Source: Henckelia pumila
Taxonomy: Eukaryota; Streptophyta; Magnoliopsida; Lamiales; Gesneriaceae
NCBI RefSeq assembly: GCF_033568475.1
Contig: NC_133120.1
Location: forward strand, 87,934,151-87,998,150
DNA length: 64,000 bases
Reading direction: 5' to 3'
How positions within the stretch are numbered: the first letter of the stretch is position 1; the number at the start of each line of letters is the position of its first letter. Below are positions 33,301 to 45,128 of the stretch, in pieces. Below the pieces are notes generated by a model that ran no database searches, had not been told where the DNA came from, and was given only the letters and a program-made list of their open reading frames with translations. A program made the position numbers and the translations under genes.

Positions 33301-33823
33301 CTACTACTATAAATCTCCTCCACCGCCATCGCCTTCTCCTCCTCCACCATACTACTACAAGTCTCCACCACCCCCTTCACCATCACCTCCACCACCATAC
33401 CATTACAAATCCCCTCCACCACCATCACCGTCTCCTCCTCCACCATACTACTATAAGTCCCCACCACCACCTTCACCATCTCCACCTCCGCCTTACCATT
33501 ACAAATCTCCTCCCCCACCATCTCCTTCACCGCCTCCACCCTACTACTACAACTCACCCCCACCACCATCGCCATCTCCTCCACCTCCTTACCACTACAT
33601 TTCCCCACCACCGCCCTCACCATCACCCCCACCACCATACCACTACATTTCTCCACCTCCACCCTCACCCTCGCCCCCTCCACCATATGTTTACAAGTCC
33701 CCGCCTCCACCGTCACCGTCACCTCCACCTCCATACCACTATGCATCACCTCCCCCACCCATAAAGTCACCTCCACCACCCGTTTATGTATACGCATCTC
33801 CACCTCCTCCAACTTACCAGTAA
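30369..33823 (+). CDS. Extensin with a central Pollen Ole e 1 domain
   Basis: This is a secreted hydroxyproline-rich structural protein of the cell wall. Exons 30369-31281 and 31950-33823 join in phase 1 to give 928 residues. Order: signal peptide (ALAILATSNIVSA, likely cut after residue 33); first block of SPPPP repeats with YEYK, YYYK and YVYK (about 40-275); a compact domain (about 285-385) with VVGKVYCYKCYDW and VEVTCKVGDKEIVAYGKT, several cysteines, matching Pollen Ole e 1; then a second, longer SPPPP/SPSPPPP block to the C-terminus. Ser-Pro(4) runs are sites of hydroxylation and arabinosylation, and the Tyr-rich spacers are sites of oxidative cross-linking. The domain is interrupted by the only intron, right after HLKG. 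An in-frame TTG at 30339 is not a likely start. Long antisense and shifted frames here come from repeat composition. Confidence 0.9.
32306..32857 (+). repeat. 276-bp in-frame tandem duplication within the extensin
   Basis: The segment beginning CCGGTATACATTTATAAATC at 32306 recurs at 32582. The period is 92 codons, so the frame is kept. The two units differ at a few sites and by small repeat-length changes. Confidence 0.8.
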
Positions 33824-34291
33824 TCACAAAAAATCCACCAAATTTACTCGGACAATCATGTAAGTAATCTTTCTCTCTTTATCGTGCATTATACAAAATC
33901 ATTATGTTCATCACATGACCTCACACTCATGTTTATTTTTTCAGCATTCAGTTCAAATGACGGAATAAAAGAAGGTTCATATAAGAAAAGATTCAGGCAT
34001 AAACGTTTCCCGGCAGCTAGATTACTTTTCAATAAGGTCTTACAACCATTAGAAAGCTCAAAACTTTATGTGTTTGTTCAGTTTGCATCGACTTGTTTGG
34101 CAGTTTTATTACCCATGGTGCTCATGCTGATATATTCGAGTGGAGAAGGCTCAAAGATGAACGATCGTCTTGCACAACGAATATTTATCTAGTGTAGTTT
34201 AAGCCTATATATGATCGGAGGGCCAGACATTTGTTTATCGTGTTGTGTTTCCTCTAAACCTTGTATGTGCATAGTGGATATATATATATGG

Positions 34292-34333
<42 letters not shown>

Positions 34334-34601
34334 CTCGTTTGATTGAATTGCATTGATTATTCTTGTTTCTTGTTTCTTGTTAAATATCCTTTCGTCATGT
34401 AATCTCAAAAGTAAATAATAAATGGTTACGTTTTGTTGTCTTCCAGTTCATTTGATTTAGGCCTTATTATAACATCGACATGAATCCAACAGAAGAAGAA
34501 ACATGATCACGTACGGCCGATCAATAAAATATTAATTGTTGACTACCCAATTGCTATATATATATCGGGCATATACACACACGCACACTATAATAATAAT
34601 A

Positions 34602-34632
<31 letters not shown>

Positions 34633-37600
34633 TTCTTTATAATAATAATAATAATAAAAGTTCTCTCGATGCATATGTGTGTGTGTGTTAACCAGACGTC
34701 TCTAGTTATAAGTTACTTATTTTTTTGAATCAACGTCTCTTATAAGTTATAACTGGTTAAATATATTAATGGTCTAACTAATTCACTTATTAGCTTAATT
34801 AGATTATTCTAAACACTAGAAATAATTAGTGCCGACGTCAAGATATATGATTATCTAATTTTAAACCCTAGAAATAATTAGTGCTGACGTCAAGATATAT
34901 GATTAGGCACTAATTAATGTATTCCCGAGTATTTTGTAATAAAATCTTAGGATTCGAGGCTGCTTGGATTCAATTCGCCATTTGAAAATTGGTCTGCTTT
35001 TTTGGCTTTTATTTCTTGGGTGGTTGGCTATTGCTACCAAATCTCACCAAATCTGCACATTTTTTATTTTCATTTTTTAATATTATTATTATCCAAATAT
35101 TAGCTAGTGATTCGTTAGTTGTCATTCATAAAGCTGTCCCCCAATGAAAAGTACGGGGTTTCTTCAGGACTGTAGATCAATCATAATCTTGAATTTATTT
35201 TATTATAATTTTTAAAAAAATTAATTAAATGAGATGTATTCTGTAGGCACTAGGCAGCTGCCAGCTGGTGACTTCCGGCCAAAAGTCGTTTCTTCACATT
35301 CAATTTTGAATTATTGCATGAATTAAAAAAATTGAATATTGCGAAAAATATTCTTTAAAAATTATTAAATATCAAAGAAAATTTTAGCTGATTTGAAGGG
35401 ATTTCCACGGAATTCCACCCCTAAAGTTTTAGTTGCTTGTTGCTTGTCCGGTTGTGAAGAAGGCATCCAAATAACAATTATTTGTTTTCAAGATTGTGCT
35501 AGAAACATTTCTAAAAAAAAAAAAAAAAGATTCTGCTAGAAAAGAAAAAAAAAAAAAAAAGATTGTGCTAGAAACATAATATTATTTTAGCATTATGCAT
35601 ATATACATAATACATGTATATATATATATATAACTCATTATTCACCAATATGTTCATGAGTTCAGAGTTTACATGTCGAATTCTTGAAATGAGCTTGTGA
35701 TATATTATGTTGACGAGAATATCACGAAATCTTGATCCATCGATCTCACTAATCGATTTGAAATCATTTTCGAATCAAATTCACTCAATTAATAGACAGA
35801 TTTTTCCGATGTCACAAGGTGATTTGATCGGTCATGACAATATTATTTGGAAACTCAACCGAATATTATGTCTATAAATTTGACACTTTATGCTCATGCT
35901 AGTCATTGATAAAATGATTAAGTTAATCATCATCAATAAAATATATTTACTCGATGATTAAATATGTTCCTTTTTTTTTCACACACACGTTATATAACTA
36001 TTTGTTGGGCCAACAACTTGAAAGCTAGAGCTCAGCAGCAGCCTCTCATAATGGAAATTGAAAATTACTTATTTTATTTGGTTGGATTATTCAATTTATT
36101 CTTGTAAAGTTCCACCCAAAATGATTCCTTTTTCCGATGTCTTCTCTAATAATTGTACTATATACACTCACTTTTAGCAGGAAGGGTATTGTCCTCTGCA
36201 GTCTCCATAAAAATCTTATTTGAAATATATTAAATTTAATTTGGTACAAAAACTCTTAGTTAAATACTAAATTAGTACACGAAATTTTGTTAGAGAATTT
36301 ACACATTTCAAATATTACTCTTCTCTAATAATTTAGACATTTCAAATATTACTCTTCTCTAATAATTGTACTACATAATATTTATTATATTATATATATT
36401 AAATATATTATATATTTCAACGAGAAGGAATAGATAAATTATATTAAAGCATACAATGTCTAAATAATTATAAATAAATTAATTAATATCATAGAAAATA
36501 AATAAATATTTTTTAGCTAAAATTCTGATATTTGTATACATGATTGTCTCGATAATATTGTGAAATATTAAATAAAGAATGATTGTGATAAAATATTTTT
36601 TAATATTTTAACTATTAAAAATTTATTGAATATATTATTTTAATAAAAATATTATGTAAGTTCTAATAAAAATTAATTTAAAGTTTCAAATTATATTTAT
36701 AAGAAAAACTCATTAAAGTATCAATTAAACTCCGTCATAATGTACAACATGTTTTTTAATTAACAAATAGAAAAATTGAAAATTTATTTAACCACAATAA
36801 TTTTATAAAAGAACGTGACTAATATTAATACATTGAAATGATGAAGCTGGTTTTGAAACAAAACAATATTATTGCTTTAATTAATTGTTAGTATCACAAA
36901 ACTATTATATCTTTTTCTTCATCATAATTTAGTCAAAATCAGGTTGACATGTACCAATTAAGCCATTAACAAAATTTTGTATACCAATTTGATTTTTAAC
37001 CAATAGTTCATGTACCAAATTAATTTTTACTTATTTCAAATACATATTGTCATGTGATATATGAATAAAACTAAATAAATACAATCATTTATATATATAA
37101 AATTTTTATGCAAATAATGTTTTTTTAAACGATGTTTCTATTTGTTTTGATGCGATGTATACGTAATAATACAGTATAGACTATAGCCGTCCTATATTCT
37201 AGGCAGAGTTGCCCTTATAATTATATTTTAAAAAAAATTATTCGCTGGTAGCAATTTACACACAAAAAAAACACATGGTCTTTGGATGTATTGTTGGCTG
37301 TTACCCTTAAAATTAGCACAAACTCTTATTTGACATAGTTTTTTGGATTAATTTTATGAAATGAATATTCTATTTGTATTCATAAAAAATATGATTTTTA
37401 TGTTAAATGTATTATTTTTATTTTAATATGAATAATATTGATCCGTAAAATCGACTTGCTGTAAAATTAGAAAATAAAAATACAAGCATATGATGCGTGT
37501 GTGATATCACATCTCAGCACAAACATTTATTTAAATTCAAAATTTATCGTCTCAAATCTTTTACCTAATATCATCAGTGTCCCAAAAAAACGACCAAGTC

Positions 37601-38020
37601 TTGATTAAGAGTGATTTCAACTTATAATAATATTCCGTTGCCAGAACCCAAACTATCAATTTTATTTTAAAAGTAAAAACTCGATTAACCTTAATAATTT
37701 GTGCCGGACAAAACATTATATGATTTGTTGTGCACGATAAATACATTCCATCAAAAAAACAAATCCAAACATATTTTTTAATGAAAAATTCAGTTCTGGT
37801 CATGAAAAAAGTATATTAAGAAATATGATATTTGTAAATTTATACTCTTTCCCAAAAAATAATATTTTCTTACGATTTTTCAAGTTATTAATTTTTCATT
37901 TTAGCGAGAGTTCTGGTGAAGAAAAGTCATTATCTCATAGAGATTATTAATTAATGCGACTGTTTTTTTTTTTTTAAATTTATACATTAAACCGAGATAA
38001 TGTATAATTTTTTTAAAGGC
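33824..38020. other. AT-rich intergenic spacer
   Basis: Presumed extensin 3' UTR followed by noncoding DNA. It holds (AT)n at about 34294-34330, (AAT)n at about 34590-34660, A-runs near 35512-35560 and short direct repeats near 34810 and 36300. No supportable gene. Confidence 0.6.
34810..34905. repeat. Tandem duplication, 52-bp period
   Basis: Units 34810-34853 and 34862-34905 share CTAGAAATAATTAGTG followed by GACGTCAAGATATATGATTA, with two mismatches. Confidence 0.75.
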
Positions 38021-38206
38021 AAAAACTCCTATGAGACAGTCTCAAATGTCATTTTTATGAGACGGATATCTTATATGGGTTATCCATTAAAAATTATTAT
38101 ATTTTATGTCAAAAATATTAATTATTAATATAAATATGGGTAGGGTTAACTCGTCTCACGAATGAGACCGTCTCACGAATGAGACCGTCTCACAGGAGTG
38201 TTATTC
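38021..38206 (+). mobile_element. Palindromic GAGACGGTCTCA-family MITE
   Basis: Ends read AAAACTCCTATGAGACAGTC and GAGACCGTCTCACAGGAGTGTTATT (inverted). The interior shares TTATATGGGTTATCCATTAA and TTATGTCAAAAATATTA with the 15.9-kb copy. A short duplication of ACGAATGAGACCGTCTC is present near the right end. Confidence 0.65.
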
Positions 38207-39622
38207 TTTCTTAAAATGGTTGACCCCGAAAGAAATCTATCCCACATGAGTCAGATGCCCACTGATTCATGCGAAGAATATGCTCCACACGAGGAATATG
38301 CTCCACACGAAAATCGAATCTGCAACGCTGAAAAATTTCATCTCACGTCACCATAAACCTTACCAACTCGTCTATGCCATATGGGCAAGATAATGTATAA
38401 TTTCCTCTTTACAGCCGACGCGCGTACACACGATTTACCAAAAATATCAAACAAAAAATTTATTAACATAATTATCTAAATATATTTTATCTAGTATTTT
38501 AAAAAGATAAAACTGACACAAATTTATTAGTGGAAAGCTATGCAGTTCACAATTAAAGTGAAAGAATTACTTTTACTTTAATACAATATTGATAATATTA
38601 TATTATAAAACCAAGATATTTCAAATCATCTCTATGTATCCTTTTATTTTTTAAATTGAAACTAGGCTTATTTTTAAAGCTACGCTTAGCATCACTAAAC
38701 TAGCTTTCTTATCAATTATCAGTACTCTCACTTAGGAAATAGTGAAAGTTTAAGAAAAAGAGAGCATCAAAATAACTAACTTTCGGACTTTTAATTTTAT
38801 ATATATGTTGTTAGAAAATACATTTAATAATATCAACATTTTAAATATTATGAAAACTGTAGAAATATATCTTCTCCTATAGATTAAAAAATGTCTATTA
38901 GACACCATTTTTTTCCTATCCAAATTGTCCATATGTGATATAGATATTAAAATTTTATTTTTTTGTGTTTATTTTTTAATTTTTCGATATTTTAAATTAT
39001 AGTTTGATCTCTCAATAATTTTACAAGTATGATATTACTCTTATTTGAATGTAAATCAAATTAATTATAAAAACATTATACAAATACGCAACACGTACAT
39101 CAATACTTTAGTTTTAATTATGAGGTCATATCCAATTGTAAAGAAATATTATAAGGTCATATCCAATTTATACGCTATTTTAGTGTAATATTAAATTTAA
39201 TATAGTATAATTTAATTTTAGATCAAATATAAAATTTATTTTCAATTCATCAACTCTAAATTTTACACTAAAGAAATATTATCAAAATATTTTTTATTAT
39301 TTTATTTAACAATTAATTTATTTCACAAAATTTATAAACACAATAATTTATATATTTATTAAATATAATATTATAAAAGAATAATTAAGTGATGTAATTA
39401 TCTATAAACATTTAAAATAAAAATTTATTAAAATAATATAATCAGATTAATGAAAATTTAAAATAAAAATATCCTATAATTAACAATTATAATAAATATA
39501 TTATAATTTAAAGATACAAAAAAATTTCAAAAGAAAACAACAAACATATTATAATAAAAAAGAAAAGAAAAAAAAAGAAAGAAAAGAAAATGCGTCTGTT
39601 CATTACCGAGTCAAGTCGCAGC
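38207..39622. other. AT-rich intergenic spacer
   Basis: No gene was seen. A 20-bp tandem (GAATATGCTCCACACGA twice) lies near 38277-38310. Confidence 0.5.
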
Positions 39623-39759
39623 TAGGGGTGTAAACGAGTAAAGCTACTCGTGAGTAGCTCGGTCAAAGCTCGACTCGAGCTCGATTTGACCGAGCATACA
39701 ATCAAGCTTGAGTCGAGCTTTGAAACTATGTGATCGAGTAGCTCGCGAGCTACTCGATA

Positions 39760-39809
<50 letters not shown>

Positions 39810-40216
39810 TTGATATTGTGAGTACCTATCATGTGCACTTATGTGTGCACCTGCTGATGTGGCGTTCACCTATTGGATGTAGAGGATGACACGTCAGCGG
39901 TGCACACAAAAATGCACATCATGGATGCTCATAATATCAAATCTGTATATATATATATACATACATATAATATAATATTTATATTTATATATTAATTTAT
40001 TTATAATATTTACTTAAATATATTTTATTTATTATATTTATATATTTATTTATTTTAAAATATATATAATATAATAATATATTTTTTTATTTATTAATAT
40101 ATTTTTAATTTTTATATATATAAAATATAAAAGCTCGAGCTCATATTTTACTACTCGAGCTCGAGTAGTAAAATATGAGCTCGAGTAGCACTCGACTCGG
40201 CTCGATAACACCCCTA
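39623..40216. mobile_element. Non-autonomous hAT-like element, copy 1
   Basis: 594 bp with ends TAGGGGTGT and ACACCCCTA, flanked by 8-bp direct repeats GTCGCAGC (39615-39622) and ATCGCAGC (40217-40224), one mismatch. Subterminal GAGCTCGAG-rich blocks fold back on each other, and the middle is almost pure A/T with (TA)n. The 8-bp duplication and terminal sequence fit the hAT superfamily. No coding capacity. Confidence 0.75.
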
Positions 40217-40941
40217 ATCGCAGCTGAGATGAGTTGAGTAAGTCGATCGATCGTCTCAAGCCCAAGTCTAGAAAAAAAGCCCAAAATTTTTTTTAGTTTC
40301 TGAATAATGCATATTTGTTAATTCTCTCCAACTTCTACTGTACCTTGAAAAATCATTTTAAATATATTTCAAAATTTTTCTTACGATAGTTTTCATGAAA
40401 TAATATATACATGAAATCATCAAATAATATGTACGTCGGTATTTTGTTCCAAAAAATATACATATATGTACGTCAGTACGTGCACAGACATAACATTTTG
40501 TCAGATATATTAGTATTAGTAAAAAAATGCCACAAAATCATTAATTTTTAAAACTAAGCGCATGCATTATAATATAATAGCTTAAAAAACCTCTTGAATC
40601 AATTTTTTTTTATTTAAAAAAGCTCGCATTCTTTTAGCATCAATCAAGCTCGAGGTTGATATTTACAACAGTGCCAAAAATGAGATTATTATAGAATATA
40701 AGTATCGTCGAAAAGTATAATGTAAATGTGAAGAGAAATACAATCAACTCTCTTTTTATAGCGGAATCCACCCTGTTCCGAGATACCATAATGCCACAAA
40801 ACTTTGTCTGAGAGGAAATAATTTTTCAGATGCATTCACTCAACTCCACTAAAAAGTTACTAGCAGTAGCACCATTGTTTGGATATTGTGCAATCAATAT
40901 ACAGTACATATCTGTCTCATTTGACTGCTCATGGTACTTGC
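40217..40941. other. Spacer between the two hAT-like copies
   Basis: AT-rich DNA with no recognised feature. Nothing coding was seen. Confidence 0.5.
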
Positions 40942-41502
40942 TAGGGGTGTAAACGAGCCGAGCTACTCGTGAGCAACTCGCGAGTAGCTAGGTCAAAGCT
41001 CGACTCGAGCTCGAGTTCGAGTAGCTCTAACATACAATCGAGCTCGAGTCGAGCTTTAAAACTATATGATCGAGTAGCTCACGAGCTACTCGATAAGCCA
41101 CATATATATATTAAAAAATAATATAAATATATATAAATATAAATATAATATATATAATATAATATTATATTTATATATTAAATAATTTATAATATTTATA
41201 TATTTATTTATAATATTTAATTAATTTTTCTTTATTTATTATATTTATATATTTATTTATTTTATAATATATATAATATAATATAATATTTATTTATTTA
41301 TTAATATATTTTTAATTTATATATATATATAATATAAAAGCCCGAGCCCAAGCTCGAGCTCGAGTACTCGAACTACAATCGAGCTCGAGCTCAAACTCAT
41401 ATTTTACTACTCGATCGAGCTCGAGCTCGAGTAGTAAAATATGAGCTCGAGCTCGAGTAGTGTGCTACTCGAGCTCGGCTCGGCTCGGCTCGATAACACC
41501 CG
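40942..41502. mobile_element. Non-autonomous hAT-like element, copy 2
   Basis: Begins CTAGGGGTGTAAACGAG like copy 1 and shares its subterminal AGCTCGAGCTCGAG blocks and A/T core. The right end (GATAACACCCGCA) is degraded and no target duplication is clear, so this copy is older. It lies 140 bp from the 3' end of the next gene. Confidence 0.65.
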
Positions 41503-41643
41503 CACAACAAGCAGCCCTTTCAAGCTTCTGTAATATAGATTAACAAGAAACTCTTTTTCGGTTTTTCCGTCGGTGGCATAGAGATGTTACGCTTATAGGG
41601 AATCTGAAGTGGCAAACGATTTCCAGCTTACTAGCAGGAGGAA

Positions 41644-44600
41644 TCAGCATAAAAAGACTTGAAATTTAGGCACGTCGATTCCAACGTTGAGGTAGTTAAC
41701 ATCAACCACAACTTCTCCAAAATCATCTGTCACAAAATATAAAGTATACATGTTACGTTTTCTTTAATTAATTTCAAGAAATGGTAGGCGGAGATGAACG
41801 TTTCTATAGTTTCATTAGAACCACTAGATAAAAGCTACCTTCATAGAGTGTCCTTGCAATTTGAACATAATCGGGTATGAGATCTCCGTATATGATTCCC
41901 TCAGGATGTGCATCCAATACAACTAGGACTCCTTCAGTGAGAATAAATGGGAAAAAGGAGTATATGAGATAGCTTATAAGGTATTTCTAACTCAACCAAT
42001 TATTTAAATTTAAAGTAGATATAAGATAATGTTTTCAATTAGTTTCCTTTCACAACAGAATCCAGACATCCAACACTAAAGTTATAATTCCAGTTAGGGT
42101 TAGTTTGAGTAAAAAAGTGCTTGGCTCAAACAAATCAATTTTTTAAGCAGAATTTTCAAGTGTGTTTAATTTGGATACGATAGTGGAAAGAGTTTTGTAA
42201 TATTTTAAATAGATGAAATTGAAACTCTAACAGCCACATTTTTATGGCTTCTTTTTTTTTTTTTTAAATAACCTTCTTTATCGAAACATTACTGTCTATC
42301 ATAAAAAGTGTTCCTTAAAAAAAAACCGTTTTTCTCCCTTTAAAATCAAGGTTTCTCTAGCCAAACTCGCAAGTCGCAAGGCATTTAATTACTGTCGAAG
42401 AAAATGAAAGGCAAGATCATTTTCAAACTACTTGCATTGATGGGAATCTTCGAAGGAAAAAGAAAATTCTCTTGATGCCGTAAAGTTATGAGCAAATCTT
42501 CAGTTCAGATTAGCCCATTGCAGTTCTCTTTTTGTATATCGATAAGAAATATGTCATATGGATACATAATGTCGTGTTCCAACATTTACTCGAGTACCTC
42601 AACGAAAATGTCTTGCAGGAGCATGAAATTATGAACTAGAGTCATTGCATGTTTAAGTACAAAAAATAGCATTTTAAAGAATAATTCTGAAATCAATGCT
42701 AATACTTCGTCAACAATGAAAATAATTAAAAGCATCTGCTAATTGAACAATTTTTGCAAAGATAACAAACAAGGAGTGATACCTGGTGCCAGCCATGCTC
42801 TCGTGGAATCACTTGGCAATGGAGCAAGCCACAAAATATTTCTCAGATTCATTGAATCATCATAAGCAACATGAGACCCTGAGAACACTCAAAATCACAG
42901 TTAAAAGAATCAAATACTCTTCCTCAAATCCCCCAGTATCATCCTTTTTTATGATTGATTCATAAATTTGAAAGAAATTTACTTACCAACTTGGCAATAG
43001 CCCATATTTAATGGAAAAACTTCTTTGTCATATGCAGGATATTCTCTAGCGTGAAACCTGTAAATGTTTGTATTCTGGGACAATGAATAAGCCAGTATTC
43101 AACAAATATGCATGCATCCACTTTCTGTTAGCATGGCATCGTCTCTTAATTTGATATATTACTATAATGTGGCATGAATTTCAGCTACGTAACACTTGTG
43201 ATTTTCTTAGAAGCCCAAAATACAGGCAACAGCCCTTGTGTCAGTATTTCTTTGTGATTCTTCTTAAGTAGTCCCACAACCCAAACAACAATCTATTATG
43301 ATTTCCGTCCCACATGGGAGCACTATTAACAAAGATAATTCCAACTTGAGCAAACAAGAATGACAGCATTGAAATTCTGAAATGTTTGGTTCTGAAGAAT
43401 CTGAACCATCAATATCACTAGTAGTTCACAGACTGCAAATATATATATTGTTCCATGTGCCAACTTACAGTATACCAAGCCTTCCAGAATCTGCAGCAAG
43501 GAAAAGGTGACCATGGAACAAGTCATAGCGACTCAAAGAAACATTCAGCCCTACACTAGGACCCCGCTCGACAATAATATTGAACAAAAACTCAAGATAA
43601 GAATTCAACTCCTACAAAACAAAAATAACACACTACATTAACAAAGAAAAATGAAAAACCAGATCACTTTAAATGACCAAAAGCTATCAACAACATATTA
43701 CATACCTCGTTTATAAAACGTCTGCCATAAGGAGTTCTGGTAAGTTCACACCGATCTTCGTTCGATCCTTCAACATCAGGAACCTGTACCAATCAAATAA
43801 CAATGTCTCTTATGGGGTTTTTGTCCCAATTGTAACTTTGCAAGTAGCAGAAGTGCAGAACAGATAAATTAACAATGGGCTCTTTAAATTGCACTGCCAC
43901 CTGCAAATGTCCTAAAAACATAAAAGTTTTCACGCAAATTTCACTAGTTATGTTCTCCTTGATGCATCTTGAATACTTCATATAAAAGACTTCAATAGCA
44001 AGTTTCACATATTAATATAATTGCCTGAGAATTTAAAGAACGCACATGAAGCACCTCCCAAATTGCACCCATCATACATAATTTAAAGGAGGATAGAGGA
44101 GGAAACGAAAGATTTGGGTGTATAAATCAAGGGGCGCGAATATTACAAGTTCACACTTACTGGGGGAAATGATATCACCGCGCTGCTCATAAGCCAGGAA
44201 ATTATCGTGTCAAAATATAAACATTTTCAATGATGCTTAACTGAAATGCATGTATGCACAAGCTGAAATCGCAACCTTTAAGCATTAGACTAAATTTAAT
44301 GAGCAAAAAAAGGAAGGAGCACTGACAGGGAGAATGGTTGGGTCCAGAGCACGTTGAATAGCCCCCGGGTCTGCGCCAGAGTCAACGGCGAGCCGAGCAA
44401 GCTCCAATACTGGCTCCGGCGGCGACAAAATCAGATAATCGATATCCTCCTCGCTCCGATTCGATGAAAAACTTATCTTTGAACTCAGCGATCGCCTAGC
44501 TGCTAATGTTTCATTATAGGGAGGAAAGGGCGCAAGGAATTTGAAGCAGGACCAAATGTCTTGGGCAACCTGCGAGTTGACTGAATGAGACTGCTGTGGT

Positions 44601-44773
44601 GTGCCCAGTAGCGAAAGCAAGTCCGACGCAGTGGCTTTGGGCTTCGATGGCGGAGAGAGAGCGTCAACATTAACGAGATTGAGACGGTTTTTGGTGAAGG
44701 TGGCGGCGCCGCCGGCGAGGGAGAGGGAGAAGAGGAAGGCGAAGCGGAGTTGGAGATACGATGAGCTGCTCAT
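41644..44773 (-). CDS. Conserved-looking plant protein of unknown function
   Basis: Seven exons with good splice sites and matching phases: 44773-44327, 43783-43706, 43611-43469, 43057-42987, 42878-42783, 41931-41839 and 41726-41644, giving 336 residues. The N-terminus has a hydrophobic stretch FAFLFSLSLAGGAA that could be a signal peptide or anchor. It is followed by a Ser-rich region and then a compact part with motifs CELTRTPYGRRFINEELN, LSRYDLFHGHLFLAADSGRL, ILFHAREYPAYDKEVFP and LVVLDAHPEGIIYGDLIPDY. I do not recognise the family, and no catalytic signature is obvious. The orderly exon structure and absence of breaks argue for a working gene. It is head to head with the small gene starting near 45.1 kb. 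The first ATG in the frame was chosen. Confidence 0.75.
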
Positions 44774-45001
44774 TTCTCCGACCTCCGCACCGTCACCAGT
44801 AAATATTTTACATTTTTTAAATATTAAAATTAAAATAATAAATTTTTGCCCAAAAATTAAGTAGTCAGCATATAAAAAGACGAGTAACTCTCCTGTGAGT
44901 CTCACAGGAGACGGGTCAACCCGGTTATAAAATTCAAATACCCACGTTAACAATCGGATCCATATTCTTGGCAAATTGGGCGGATTCTTCACTTAGGCCT
45001 A
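44774..45001. other. Divergent spacer with MITE fragment
   Basis: Between two head-to-head genes. A fragment of the GAGACGGTCTCA family lies at about 44885-44931 (CTCCTGTGAGTCTCACAGGAG). Confidence 0.5.
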
Positions 45002-45128
45002 GGTAGTGTTTGGGATAGCTTCTTAGAAGCGCTTATCAGCTTGTTCGTTAACAAAAGTTTAAAATTTTGTAAAATTTTGTTAATAAAAAGCTGAAAAGTA
45101 CTTTTAAAAAGCCCTCTCAAACACTACC
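45002..45128. mobile_element. Tourist-like (PIF/Harbinger) MITE
   Basis: 127 bp with inverted ends GGTAGTGTTTGGGA and CTCAAACACTACC, flanked by CTA at 44999-45001 and 45129-45131. A 3-bp TNA duplication and these ends fit Tourist-type elements. It lies in the shared 5' region of two divergent genes. Confidence 0.75.

Noticed and set aside
33884-34192. 102-codon frame after the extensin stop
   Set aside because: No recognisable motif, and the position fits the extensin 3' UTR.
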